64,000 nt of DNA from Gemella sp. zg-570. Its GTDB lineage: Bacteria > Bacillota > Bacilli > Staphylococcales > Gemellaceae. Numbering within the stretch: position 1 is the stretch's first letter; each line of letters starts with the position of its first letter. Below the pieces are notes generated by a model. The model saw only the letters and a list, made by a program, of their open reading frames with translations, made no database searches and was not told the DNA's origin. Positions 56,738-64,000 of the stretch are shown piece by piece. The translations under genes and the position numbers were made by a program. The stretch covers positions 519,501 through 583,500 of the forward strand of contig NZ_CP076443.1 in the NCBI RefSeq assembly GCF_018866345.1, given 5' to 3'.

Positions 56738-56917
56738 ATGAAGCCTTCTTATTATTATTGTCCAGATTATAAAAAGTATGTTAAAGAAAAAGATGGTATT
56801 TATTATAAAATAGAGGATAAAAAAGAAATTCCAAGTAATTTTTATTTAAAAATAAATATCGGTTCTATATTTACTGAAGATATAACAGAGGAAGAATACT
56901 ATGCTCAACTTTGTTAA
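56738..56917 (+). CDS. Small ORF between synthetase toxin and hydrolase
   Basis: A 59-residue ORF not tied to any family: MKPSYYYCPDYKKYVKEKDG, then FYLKINIGSIFTEDITEEEYYAQLC. It starts 7 bases after the toxin stop and overlaps the hydrolase gene by 17 bases, so all three are co-translated. Possibly a second antitoxin component. Confidence 0.6.
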   Translation: MKPSYYYCPDYKKYVKEKDGIYYKIEDKKEIPSNFYLKINIGSIFTEDITEEEYYAQLC

Positions 56918-57317
56918 TGCTTTTTTCATTTCTTTAAAAGCTCATAGAGGGCAAAGAGATAAGGCGGGTAGACTTTATATTTTCCATATTATTTATGTTA
57001 TGTTTAATACAAAGGGGATTAAGGGGAAAATTGTTGCTTTACTTCATGATGTTGTAGAAGATAGCGAAATAACTATTGATTTTTTAAAGTCTTATTTTGA
57101 CGAGGAAATAGTAAAAGCTGTTGATGTTATAACTAAAAAGCCTAACCAATCATATTTTGATTATTTGAAGGTGGTAAAAAATAATAAGTTGGCAAGACAA
57201 GTTAAAATTTCTGATTTAAAACATAATTCTAATTTAAACAGATTAAATTATATTACAAATAAGGATATAAAAAGAAATATGAAGTATAAAAGGGCTTTGG
57301 ATTTTCTAGGCAGATAA
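56901..57317 (+). CDS. HD-domain small alarmone hydrolase, likely immunity
   Basis: A 138-residue MESH1/SAH-type enzyme: AHRGQRDKAG (His15), YIFHI (His29), LLHDVVEDSE (His49-Asp50, Glu53-Asp54), VDVITKKPNQSYFDYL and VKISDLKHNSNLNR (Asn of the active site). This is the metal-dependent 3'-pyrophosphohydrolase domain of SpoT. Directly downstream of a RelA/SpoT-like toxin, it should destroy the alarmone or repair the toxin's product, i.e. enzymatic immunity. Confidence 0.85.
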   Translation: MLNFVNAFFISLKAHRGQRDKAGRLYIFHIIYVMFNTKGIKGKIVALLHDVVEDSEITIDFLKSYFDEEIVKAVDVITKKPNQSYFDYLKVVKNNKLARQVKISDLKHNSNLNRLNYITNKDIKRNMKYKRALDFLGR

Positions 57318-57338
57318 TTAAATAGTAAATAAAAAAAC

Positions 57339-57475
57339 AAACACTTAGCTTTTTGTTGGGTGTTTTTCTTTTGTCCTGGATATGACGCTAAACTGTCTTT
57401 TTCGTATGTCAAACGTTACTTGACAAGCTCTATTGTGGACTATACCACGTTAATAAATGTAAAGGAGAAAATAAA
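57339..57475 (+). repeat. Repeat R7 (before scaffold 3)
   Basis: Copy with one extra T in the loop, joined to the scaffold ATG. Confidence 0.9.
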
Positions 57476-58012
57476 ATGAAAAGAGGATTTTTACAGGCTT
57501 TGGGTCTTGATGTTGAGGTTATAAACAAGATTATGGCAGAACATGGCAACACCATTAATTCGCTACAGTCTATTAATGAAAGTAACCAGGATACTATAAG
57601 AGATTTACAGGCTAGCTTAAAAGTTTTTGAAGGGGTTGATGTAGATGACTTGAAAAAGCAAATAGCAGATTTGCAAGAAGAGTCTGAAAGAAAGGTAAAT
57701 GATTTAAAAATTCATTATGCAATTGAAAGCGCCTTGTCTGGGGTTAAGCATAAGGAATTGTTGACTAAGCAGGTCGATATGTCAAAAATAAAGGTTGACA
57801 AGGAGGGCAAGGTCAAGGGTCTTGATGAGCAGGTAGCAGGTTTTAAGGAGACTTACAAAGAGTTTTTTATAAGCGAAGATGCTAATAAAATAACAGGCTA
57901 CACGCCAGCAAATCCTGAGAGGCTAAATATTAGTAATAGTTATGACAGTCTTATAAATAAGGCTGATAGTATGTCGGCTGATGAAGTAGCCGATGTTTTT
58001 AAAAATTTATAA
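57476..58012 (+). CDS. Scaffold protein, copy 3
   Basis: 178 residues, same product as copy 1 at 45,160. Confidence 0.88.
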   Translation: MKRGFLQALGLDVEVINKIMAEHGNTINSLQSINESNQDTIRDLQASLKVFEGVDVDDLKKQIADLQEESERKVNDLKIHYAIESALSGVKHKELLTKQVDMSKIKVDKEGKVKGLDEQVAGFKETYKEFFISEDANKITGYTPANPERLNISNSYDSLINKADSMSADEVADVFKNL

Positions 58013-58031
58013 ATAAGGAGATAAAGATATT

Positions 58032-58316
58032 ATGACAATAAGAAATTTTAAACCGACACTTTGGGAGGGGGCTTTACTTTCTCAATTTCACAGTGTGTCT
58101 ATAGCTGACGCTATGGCAACTAAACCGACTGATATTCAGGGGGAAAAGGTAGTATTTACTAAGGTTAAAAAGGGGGCTGTAAATGATTATACAGGTTCTG
58201 TTAACTGGGCAGAGGTAGATACGGATATTGTAGAGATGACTTTTCCAAAGCAAAAGTATTTTGCAATTAAGCTTGAGAAAGATTTTAAAAGGGTAATGAG
58301 CGGTGAAGACGAGTAG
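58032..58316 (+). pseudogene. Capsid stub fused to the portal tail, copy 3
   Basis: Same 94-residue product as copy 1. Junction octamer 58,269-58,276. Confidence 0.9.
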
Positions 58317-59688
58317 TAAGTATTTTGAAGATAGGGCAGCTAAAAACCAGTGGCAGACTTACTACAATACAGAAAAGCATAGTAAAAAGCTTATTGCCAT
58401 ATATGAAGATTTGACAAGGTCTTTAGTTGATGAGCTTATGAAGGTAGAAGAACTTATAAGCAAAAAGGGCTTAAGTCGAAGTTTGGCTTATAGGTCTAAG
58501 TATTTAAGGCTTTTACAAAATAGGTATAAAAACGAGGTTTTGCTTTTAAGTAAGAAGGTAGATAAGATTTATTCTAATATTACTGACGATATAAGCCTTA
58601 AGACTTATGAGGATACTTCAAAGGAGCTTGGCTTTGATATTGTTTATAATGATTTGTCGGTTAAAAGGTTAGCCCAAAAGCCCTGGCTTGGTGCCAACTT
58701 TAAGACTAGGCTAGGCAAAAACCAGGCTGAGATGACAAAAAGATTATTCGAGACTTTGCAAGTTGGGCTTAATACTGGCTTGTCTGCTGTTGAAATGGCT
58801 ATTCGTTTAAAAAATGGCGTTGATAGGGATTTTAACAAAATCATGCTACTTGTCAGAACTGAGGCTATGCATCATTTAAACCAGGTTAAATTACAGGCTT
58901 ACAAAGACAGTAAGGTTGTAAAGAAATTAAAAGATGTTGTAACTTTAGACGATAGGACAAGCGAACAGTGTGCAGTCTGTGCTGGTAATATTTATGATAT
59001 TGATAACGCCCCTATTCTTCCTAGACATCCTCGGTGTCGCTGTGTTCTGGTTGCTTATATTGATGTTGATAATCTGGCAAAACAGTTTGATAGAGAGGAA
59101 GCCTCAGTTGATAAGGCTTTACAAGCTGGCTCTGGTGGTGCTATAATTAAGAAAGAAAAAGTCTATAAGATAGCTGATAAGGAGACAGAAGAGAGGCTGC
59201 AAGAAGTTTCTGATGGGGTTTATAAAACATTTAGTGGGGAACAAAAAGAAGCTATACGTTACTATACAGGGGACTATTCAGAAGATATTAATACATACCT
59301 AAGAAATAAAGATTTAGGAGGAGTTAGAGACGCTAAAATTGAAGCTAGGGTGCAAGCCTTAGATGCAGTCTTAGAAAGTAATAGGCTAGGCTATGATTTG
59401 AAATTATACCGTTATACAGGCAAAGAAGAATTTAAGGCACTTCAAGAAGGTGATTATTTTAAAAATTATCTTAGTACGAGTATACACAGGACAAGAACAG
59501 AACATTTTGGTGATGGCTATAAGTTTATTATACAAGCCCCTGGGCAAACTAAGGGCTATTATATAGGCAAAAATTCAGAAAACCCTGTTGAACAAGAATT
59601 TCTAGTTCATAGAAATACAAGGTATAAAATATTAAATATAGACGAGGAAAAAGGAATATTGGAAATGGAGCTGTTAGAAGATGAATAA
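58303..59688 (+). CDS. MuF minor head protein with ADP-ribosyltransferase toxin (copy 4)
   Basis: 461 residues, intact; MuF part as copies 1 and 3 (FEDRAAK start shared with copy 3). Toxin end is mosaic: VYKTFSGEQKEAIRYYTGDY near the start, GGVRDAKIEARVQALDAVLESNRLG as in copy 2, and NPVEQEFLVHR (E-Q-E) at the ExE site. Upstream of the only complete scaffold-capsid pair. Confidence 0.9.
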   Translation: MKTSSKYFEDRAAKNQWQTYYNTEKHSKKLIAIYEDLTRSLVDELMKVEELISKKGLSRSLAYRSKYLRLLQNRYKNEVLLLSKKVDKIYSNITDDISLKTYEDTSKELGFDIVYNDLSVKRLAQKPWLGANFKTRLGKNQAEMTKRLFETLQVGLNTGLSAVEMAIRLKNGVDRDFNKIMLLVRTEAMHHLNQVKLQAYKDSKVVKKLKDVVTLDDRTSEQCAVCAGNIYDIDNAPILPRHPRCRCVLVAYIDVDNLAKQFDREEASVDKALQAGSGGAIIKKEKVYKIADKETEERLQEVSDGVYKTFSGEQKEAIRYYTGDYSEDINTYLRNKDLGGVRDAKIEARVQALDAVLESNRLGYDLKLYRYTGKEEFKALQEGDYFKNYLSTSIHRTRTEHFGDGYKFIIQAPGQTKGYYIGKNSENPVEQEFLVHRNTRYKILNIDEEKGILEMELLEDE

Positions 59689-60097
59689 ATATAAGGATTA
59701 TATCCAAATGCAAGATGTTTCCCATTTTTGGCATTGGAAAGACTTATTAGAGGATAAAAAAGAAATATTAGAATACATTGAAGAAAAAAGAGAAAAATTT
59801 TTTAAAAGTCTTGACTGTGAGCCTAGCAGGGAAAACTTGCTTAAGCTCTGCCCAATGTTGCAACAAGAGGCTTATAATTTAGGCTTTTTAGTTAGCAAGG
59901 CTTATAGCCCTGAGGAGATAGAGGAGAAAAAAAGGTATTATTTATCTTTGGAGCCTTTACCAGAAGCTAATGTATCTATAAACCGTTGGAAGCATAAGGT
60001 CGAGCGTACATTTAGGGGAGCTAGCTTTAAGGATTATCCAGATTGTAAATTTTATTATCTGGATACTTACAGGAGGTTAGGGAAAGGCTATTTTTAG
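59681..60097 (+). CDS. Immunity protein, copy 4
   Basis: 138 residues; N-terminal half equals immunity 1 (MQDVSHFWHWKDLLEDKKEI), C-terminal end differs (SINRWKHKVERTF, YYLDTYRRLGKGYF). A mosaic of two alleles. 8-base overlap with the toxin. Confidence 0.75.
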   Translation: MNKYKDYIQMQDVSHFWHWKDLLEDKKEILEYIEEKREKFFKSLDCEPSRENLLKLCPMLQQEAYNLGFLVSKAYSPEEIEEKKRYYLSLEPLPEANVSINRWKHKVERTFRGASFKDYPDCKFYYLDTYRRLGKGYF

Positions 60098-60121
60098 GCT
60101 TAGGAACTTTTTATTAAAATT

Positions 60122-60258
60122 AAACACTTAGCTTTTGTTGGGTGTTTTTCTTTTGTCCTGGATATGACGTTAAACTGTCTTTTTCGTATGTCAAACGTTA
60201 CTTGACAAGCTCTATTGTGGACTATACCACGTTAATAAATGTAAAGGAGAAAATAAAA
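60122..60258 (+). repeat. Repeat R8
   Basis: 137-bp copy before an orphan ADP-ribosyltransferase cassette. Confidence 0.9.
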
Positions 60259-61014
60259 GATGTCGTAACCTTAGACGATAGGACAAGCGAGCAGTGTGCA
60301 GTCTGTGCTGGTAATATTTATGATATTGATAACGCCCCTATTCTTCCTAGACACCCTAGGTGTCGCTGTGTTCTGGTTGCTTATATTGATGTTGATAATC
60401 TGGCAAAACAGTTTGATAGGGAGGAAGCCTCAGTTAATAAGGCTTTACAGGCTGGCTCTGCTGGTGCTATAATTAAGAAAGAAATAGTCTATAAGATAGC
60501 TGATAAGGAGACAGAAAAGAGGCTGCAAGAAGTTTCTGATGGGGTTTGGTCTAGCTTGTCTGAAATTAAAAAAAGGGCTATACGTAAATATACAGGGAAA
60601 TATTCAGAAGATATTAATACATACCTAAGAGACAAAGACTTAAGGGATATAAACAAACCAGATATTGAAGCTATGGTGCAAGCCTTAGATGCAGTCTTAG
60701 AAAGTAATAATTTAGGCTATGATTTGAAATTATACCGTTATACAGGCAAAGAAGAATTTAAGGCACTTCAAGAAGGTGATTATTTTAAAAATTATGTCAG
60801 TACGAGCATACACAGGACAAGAACAGAACATTTTGGTGATGGCTATAAGCTTATTATCCAAACCCCAGGGCAGACTAAGGGCTATTATATAGGCAAAAAT
60901 TCAGAAAACCCTGTTGAACAAGAATTTTTAGTTCATAGAAATACAAGGTATAAAATATTAAATATAGACGAGGAAAAAGGAATATTAGAAATGGAGCTGT
61001 TAGAAGATGAATAA
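60259..61014 (+). CDS. Orphan cassette: MuF zinc segment + ADP-ribosyltransferase toxin
   Basis: 251 codons without a usable start. Same layout as the cassette at 54,607; the two share most of their sequence but differ in SDGVWSSLSEIKKRAIRKYTGKYSED and in E-Q-E versus E-K-E. A silent donor in unit 4. Confidence 0.85.
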   Translation, partial: DVVTLDDRTSEQCAVCAGNIYDIDNAPILPRHPRCRCVLVAYIDVDNLAKQFDREEASVNKALQAGSAGAIIKKEIVYKIADKETEKRLQEVSDGVWSSLSEIKKRAIRKYTGKYSEDINTYLRDKDLRDINKPDIEAMVQALDAVLESNNLGYDLKLYRYTGKEEFKALQEGDYFKNYVSTSIHRTRTEHFGDGYKLIIQTPGQTKGYYIGKNSENPVEQEFLVHRNTRYKILNIDEEKGILEMELLEDE

Positions 61015-61426
61015 CTATAAAGATTATATCCAAGTTCAAGATGTTTCCCATTTTTGGATGTGGCAAATGGTACTTTCAGGAGATAAAAAAAGGGCGTCAG
61101 AATTTATAGAAGCACAAAGAGAAAAGTTTTTTAAAAGTCTTGATTGTGAGCCTACTAGGGAAAACTTGCTTAAGCTTTGCCCAATGTTGCAAGAAGAGGC
61201 TTATGAATTGGGCTTTTTAGTTAGCAAGGCTTACACTCCCGAAGAAATAGAGGAGAAAAAAAGGTATTATTTATCCCTTGAGCCTTTACCAGAGGCTAAT
61301 GTATCTATAAACCGTTGGAAGCATAAGGTTGAGCGTACATTTAGGGGGGCTAGCTTTAAGGATTATCCAGATTGTAATTTTTATTACCTGGATACTTACA
61401 GGAGGTTAGGGAAAGGCTATTTTTAG
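61007..61426 (+). CDS. Immunity protein in ADP-ribosyltransferase orphan cassette 2
   Basis: 139 residues; N terminus matches the orphan at 51,150 (SHFWMWQMVLSGDKKRAS), C terminus matches immunity 4. 8-base overlap with the toxin. Confidence 0.73.
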   Translation: MNNYKDYIQVQDVSHFWMWQMVLSGDKKRASEFIEAQREKFFKSLDCEPTRENLLKLCPMLQEEAYELGFLVSKAYTPEEIEEKKRYYLSLEPLPEANVSINRWKHKVERTFRGASFKDYPDCNFYYLDTYRRLGKGYF

Positions 61427-61450
61427 GCTTAGGAACTTTTTATTAAAATT

Positions 61451-61586
61451 AAACACTTAGCTTTTGTTGGGTGTTTTTCTTTTGTCCTGGATATGACGCT
61501 AAACTGTCTTTTTCGTATGTCAAACGTTACTTGACAAGCTCTATTGTGGACTATACCACGTTAATAAATGTAAAGGAGAAAATAAA
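61451..61586 (+). repeat. Repeat R9 (before scaffold 4)
   Basis: 136-bp copy joined to the scaffold ATG, as R1, R2 and R7. Confidence 0.9.
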
Positions 61587-62123
61587 ATGAAAAGAGGATT
61601 TTTACAGGCTTTGGGTCTTGATGTTGAGGTTATAAACAAGATTATGGCAGAACATGGCAACACTATTAATTCGCTACAGTCTATTAATGAAAGTAACCAG
61701 GATACTATAAGAGATTTACAGGCTAGCTTAAAAGTTTTTGAAGGGGTTGATGTAGATGACTTGAAAAAGCAAATAGCAGATTTGCAAGCCGAGTCTGAAA
61801 GAAAGGTAAATGATTTAAAAATTCAGTATGCAATTGAAAGTGCCTTGTCTGGGGTTAAGCATAAGGAATTATTGACTAAGCAAGTTGATATGTCAAAAAT
61901 AAAGGTTGACAAGGACGGACAAGTCAAGGGTCTTGATGAGCAGGTAGCAGGTTTTAAGGAGACTTACAAAGAGTTTTTTACAAGCGAAGATGCTAATAAA
62001 ATAACAGGCTACAAGCCAGCAAATCCTGAGAAGCTAAATATTAGTAATAGTTATGACAGTCTTATAAATAGGGCTGATAGTATGTCGGCTGATGAAATAG
62101 CCGATGTTTTTAAAAATTTATAA
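61587..62123 (+). CDS. Scaffold protein, copy 4
   Basis: 178 residues, allele of copy 2 with three private changes (FFTSEDANK, GYKPANPEKLN). The only copy followed by an intact capsid gene. Confidence 0.88.
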   Translation: MKRGFLQALGLDVEVINKIMAEHGNTINSLQSINESNQDTIRDLQASLKVFEGVDVDDLKKQIADLQAESERKVNDLKIQYAIESALSGVKHKELLTKQVDMSKIKVDKDGQVKGLDEQVAGFKETYKEFFTSEDANKITGYKPANPEKLNISNSYDSLINRADSMSADEIADVFKNL

Positions 62124-62142
62124 ATAAGGAGATAAAGATATT

Positions 62143-62970
62143 ATGACAATAAGAAATTTTAAACCGACACTTTGGGAGGGGGCTTTACTTTCTCAATTTC
62201 ACAGTGTTTCTATAGCTGACGCTATGGCAACTAAACCGACTGATATTCAGGGGGAAAAGGTAGTATTTACTAAGGTTAAAAAGGGGGCTGTAAGTGATTA
62301 TGCAGGTTCTGTTAACTGGGCAGAGGTAGATACGGATATTGTAGAGATGACTTTTCCAAAGCAAAAGTATTTTGCAATTAAGCTTGATGATGTGGATAAG
62401 GTACAACTTAAAAAGGATACTTTAAAACCGATAGCAGACGAACACGGGGCAGTGCTTGCTGAGACTTATGACGCTGATTTTTTCACAGAGCTTACTTCTT
62501 CAGGGCAAATAAGCAAGTTGGGGTCTGCTTCAAGTAAGAAGTCGGTTCACGCTAAAAATATTTATGATTTTATAGTTGATTTGGGAACGGAGCTTTCTAA
62601 GAAGAAGGTACCAAAGACTGACAGGTTCGTTACTGTTTCGGCTGAGGTTTTGGGGCTTTTATCTAAAGATCCACGTTTTACTGTTAACCCTACTGTTTTA
62701 AGTAATGGTTTTGTAGAGGGTCAAAAGATAAACGGCTTGCAAGTTATGACTAGTGAGGAGTTACCACAAAGTATGGTTGCGGCACATCACAAGTCGGCTA
62801 TTGGTGCAGCTAAGCAGATACAAAAGACTGAGGCTATACGACTTGAAAATTCTTTTGCCGATGGTATAAGGGGTCTTTTGAAGTACGGCTTTAAGCGTTT
62901 AAGAGATGATGCTGTAGCAGTGCTTTATTATAGTGTTGTTGAAACTCCACGAGTACAAGCTGGGGCTTAG
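62143..62970 (+). CDS. Major capsid protein, the only complete copy
   Basis: A 275-residue HK97-fold shell protein: N-terminal NFKPTLWEGALLSQFHSVSI, the KVKKGAVSDYAGSVNW beta region, DADFFTELTS, PKTDRFVTVSAEVLGLL, VEGQKINGLQVMTSEELP and the C-terminal DGIRGLLKYGFKRLRDDAVAVL. The copied 5' parts upstream stop after FAIKL. Without this copy no capsid would form. Confidence 0.92.
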   Translation: MTIRNFKPTLWEGALLSQFHSVSIADAMATKPTDIQGEKVVFTKVKKGAVSDYAGSVNWAEVDTDIVEMTFPKQKYFAIKLDDVDKVQLKKDTLKPIADEHGAVLAETYDADFFTELTSSGQISKLGSASSKKSVHAKNIYDFIVDLGTELSKKKVPKTDRFVTVSAEVLGLLSKDPRFTVNPTVLSNGFVEGQKINGLQVMTSEELPQSMVAAHHKSAIGAAKQIQKTEAIRLENSFADGIRGLLKYGFKRLRDDAVAVLYYSVVETPRVQAGA

Positions 62971-62975
62971 ATTTT

Positions 62976-63290
62976 ATGAGAGAGGAGATTTTAAACAGCT
63001 TGAAAAATAGGCCTGGTGTAGATGGGGAGCTTTTAGAGTCTCTTGATCTGTATTCGGACGCTATCCAGGATATTTTGGAGTTTTGCAACATTGAAGAAGA
63101 TGATATTAAGCCGTCTTTTGCTAGTCTTATAAAGGACTTAATTATGTACAGGTATAATACGCTAGGGGTTGAGGGCTTACGTTCTGAAAGCTACCCTAGC
63201 GTTAGTTTTCAGTATGAAAGGGATATTCCGCCCAGAATTAAGACTAAGTTAAGGAAGTTTAGGAGGCTGTCTTATGAGCTTGATGTATAA
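62976..63290 (+). CDS. Head-tail connector (DNA packaging) protein
   Basis: A 104-residue helical adaptor (SLDLYSDAIQDILEFCNIEEDDI, LIKDLIMYRYNTLGVEGLRSESY) matching the phage head-tail connector group that docks under the portal. It directly follows the capsid gene and overlaps the next. Confidence 0.78.
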   Translation: MREEILNSLKNRPGVDGELLESLDLYSDAIQDILEFCNIEEDDIKPSFASLIKDLIMYRYNTLGVEGLRSESYPSVSFQYERDIPPRIKTKLRKFRRLSYELDV

Positions 63291-63588
63291 CTTGCAACCT
63301 GCAAGTGTTCTTACTTTTAAAGAGACTGTGTCTAAGTCTGGGGCTAAGTCTAAGGAGTGGGTAGAAGATAGGGAAATTAAGCTTAGTCTTAATAGTGTTA
63401 GTGAGCTTTATTTTGCTGATGATTTTAAGCGGTCTGAAGTTTCCCATATTGCCCTAACTTTTGATAAGTCGCTATCTAGTAGGAATAATAGGTTAAAGAT
63501 TGGTGGCAGGGTGTTTGAAATTGTAAGTTGTTCTTCAGAACATAGGCTTAGTTTTTTGTCTTTGAAGGAGTATGTTTATAATGGATAA
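63274..63588 (+). CDS. Head closure / head-tail joining protein
   Basis: A 104-residue beta-rich protein (NLQPASVLTFKETVSKSGAKS, LKIGGRVFEIVSCSSEHRLSFLSL), of the SPP1 gp16 / head-closure type by size, position and strand pattern. It overlaps both neighbours. Confidence 0.68.
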   Translation: MSLMYNLQPASVLTFKETVSKSGAKSKEWVEDREIKLSLNSVSELYFADDFKRSEVSHIALTFDKSLSSRNNRLKIGGRVFEIVSCSSEHRLSFLSLKEYVYNG

Positions 63589-63994
63589 TTCGCATTTTGT
63601 AAAGGGTGTAAAGGCCGCTAGTTTAGAACTTGTAGATATTTCTAAAAAGAGGGTTGAAGCGTCTGTAAAGCTTGTTGAGGCTAGGGCGACGGAATTAAGC
63701 CCTGTAAATTTTGGTATTTTAAAGGCTAGTAATGTAAGTGATGTAAGGCTTACTGGCGATGAGGTGGTGGGGCTTGTTGGGAATACTGCTCAATATGCCC
63801 CTTTTGTCCACCAGGGGACAGGAATTTATGCTGTAGGTGGCAATGGTCGCAAGTCTAGCTGGAAGTTTTTTATACCTGATAGGTACGGTACGAAGCGTTG
63901 GTATGTTACTAAGGGGCAAAAACCACAGCCTTTTTTACAACGGGCTATTTCTGAAAAGTTACCTGAGATTAAGAAGTTGTTAGGGGGCAAGTAG
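63581..63994 (+). CDS. HK97 gp10-like tail-completion protein
   Basis: A 137-residue protein with AQYAPFVHQGTGIYAVGG and TKGQKPQPFLQRAISEKLPEI, the hallmarks of the HK97 gp10 family that joins tail to head. Start ATG 63581 is chosen because GGAG lies 10 bases upstream; ATG 63572 would overlap the ribosome site. The next gene begins at the right edge. Confidence 0.85.
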   Translation: MDNSHFVKGVKAASLELVDISKKRVEASVKLVEARATELSPVNFGILKASNVSDVRLTGDEVVGLVGNTAQYAPFVHQGTGIYAVGGNGRKSSWKFFIPDRYGTKRWYVTKGQKPQPFLQRAISEKLPEIKKLLGGK

Positions 63995-64000
63995 TATGTT

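Larger units (their letters stand above)
48778..58268 (+). repeat. Tandem head-module unit 3, enlarged with orphan cassettes
   Basis: Octamer to octamer, 9,491 bp: MuF-3, three immunity genes, four or five orphan toxin cassettes each with R, then R7, scaffold 3 and capsid stub 3. Confidence 0.9.
58269..62387 (+). repeat. Tandem head-module unit 4
   Basis: About 4.1 kb: MuF-4, immunity, R8 orphan cassette, R9, scaffold 4 and the capsid 5' part, which here runs on into the complete capsid gene. Confidence 0.9.
25081..64000. mobile_element. Siphovirus-type prophage, left end and most of the genome (right end outside window)
   Basis: Gene order is that of a temperate Gram-positive siphovirus: integrase and repressor remnants on the minus strand, then a divergent early region, recombination and replication genes, late regulator, terminase, portal, head and connector genes. 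Codon choice shifts from the host (more AGG Arg and GGG). The left boundary is placed after the rpmG terminator; the attachment site cannot be defined because the right end is not in the window. The lysogeny genes are broken while the structural genes are mostly open. Confidence 0.9.

Noticed and set aside
43160..62387. Transposon or IS copies as the cause of the repeats
   Set aside because: There is no transposase, no terminal inverted repeats and no target duplications. Junctions are short homologies inside phage genes.

Overview
The window is low-GC Firmicutes (Bacilli) DNA. Its gene content resembles Gemella: GatCAB with a GltX of the type that works alongside it, a T-box-controlled metNI, a seven-gene Mnh/Mrp antiporter, a surface protein with choline/glucan-binding-type repeats, SecA and L33. 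The genus call is an inference from memory of such genomes, not from a search.

Layout. Positions 1-25,080 are chromosomal: folD end; T-box metNI; metG; gatCAB; a nitroreductase with one nonsense codon; rpsD with a long leader; a repeat-containing surface protein (minus); an orphan PhnD-like lipoprotein; glmM (minus); mnhABCDEFG (minus); gltX; a broken ybjQ; secA; rpmG. From about 25,081 to the right edge lies a siphovirus-type prophage whose right end is outside the window. Its lysogeny module is decayed: the integrase and the CI/S24 repressor are both pseudogenes, beside an intact lipoprotein and a DUF3800 gene. Small HTH and hydrophobic genes follow, then ERF, a PD-(D/E)XK nuclease, SSB and a RepA_N initiator, a 1.4-kb non-coding region with iterons, structured repeats and a long AT stretch (probable origin), RusA, two pentapeptide-repeat proteins, an ArpU-like late regulator, terminase, portal, the head genes and head-tail connectors.

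The main discovery is at 43,160-62,387. The block MuF minor head protein - immunity - scaffold - start of major capsid is repeated four times in tandem. Every junction is the same 8-bp match (AAGCTTGA) between the portal 3' end and the capsid 5' part, so three capsid copies are 94-residue stubs carrying the portal tail and only the last is complete. The MuF proteins end in exchangeable toxin domains, mostly ADP-ribosyltransferases with visible R / STS / ExE motifs, each followed by an overlapping immunity gene. Between the units are promoterless orphan cassettes (conserved MuF segment + new toxin end + immunity), each preceded by the same ~137-bp repeat R, which contains an intrinsic terminator. 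The cassettes include a CdiA-like nuclease, an HE..E-motif domain, a possible zincin-like domain, and a RelA/SpoT-type alarmone-synthetase toxin paired with an HD-type small alarmone hydrolase as apparent immunity. Conserved sequence on both sides of each toxin end suggests cassette switching by recombination.

Secondary discoveries: three loci with the architecture of type I toxin-antitoxin systems (small hydrophobic/basic ORF, a perfectly spaced antisense promoter downstream, and an antisense terminator inside the ORF's 3' end), one of them behind a promoter whose spacer is a GAA triplet repeat; four alternating hairpin repeats with compensatory stem changes near the probable origin; and a candidate ~70-nt RNA in the lysogeny module. 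MuF copy 2 carries many single-base indels, so local sequence quality or assembly of the array should be kept in mind.
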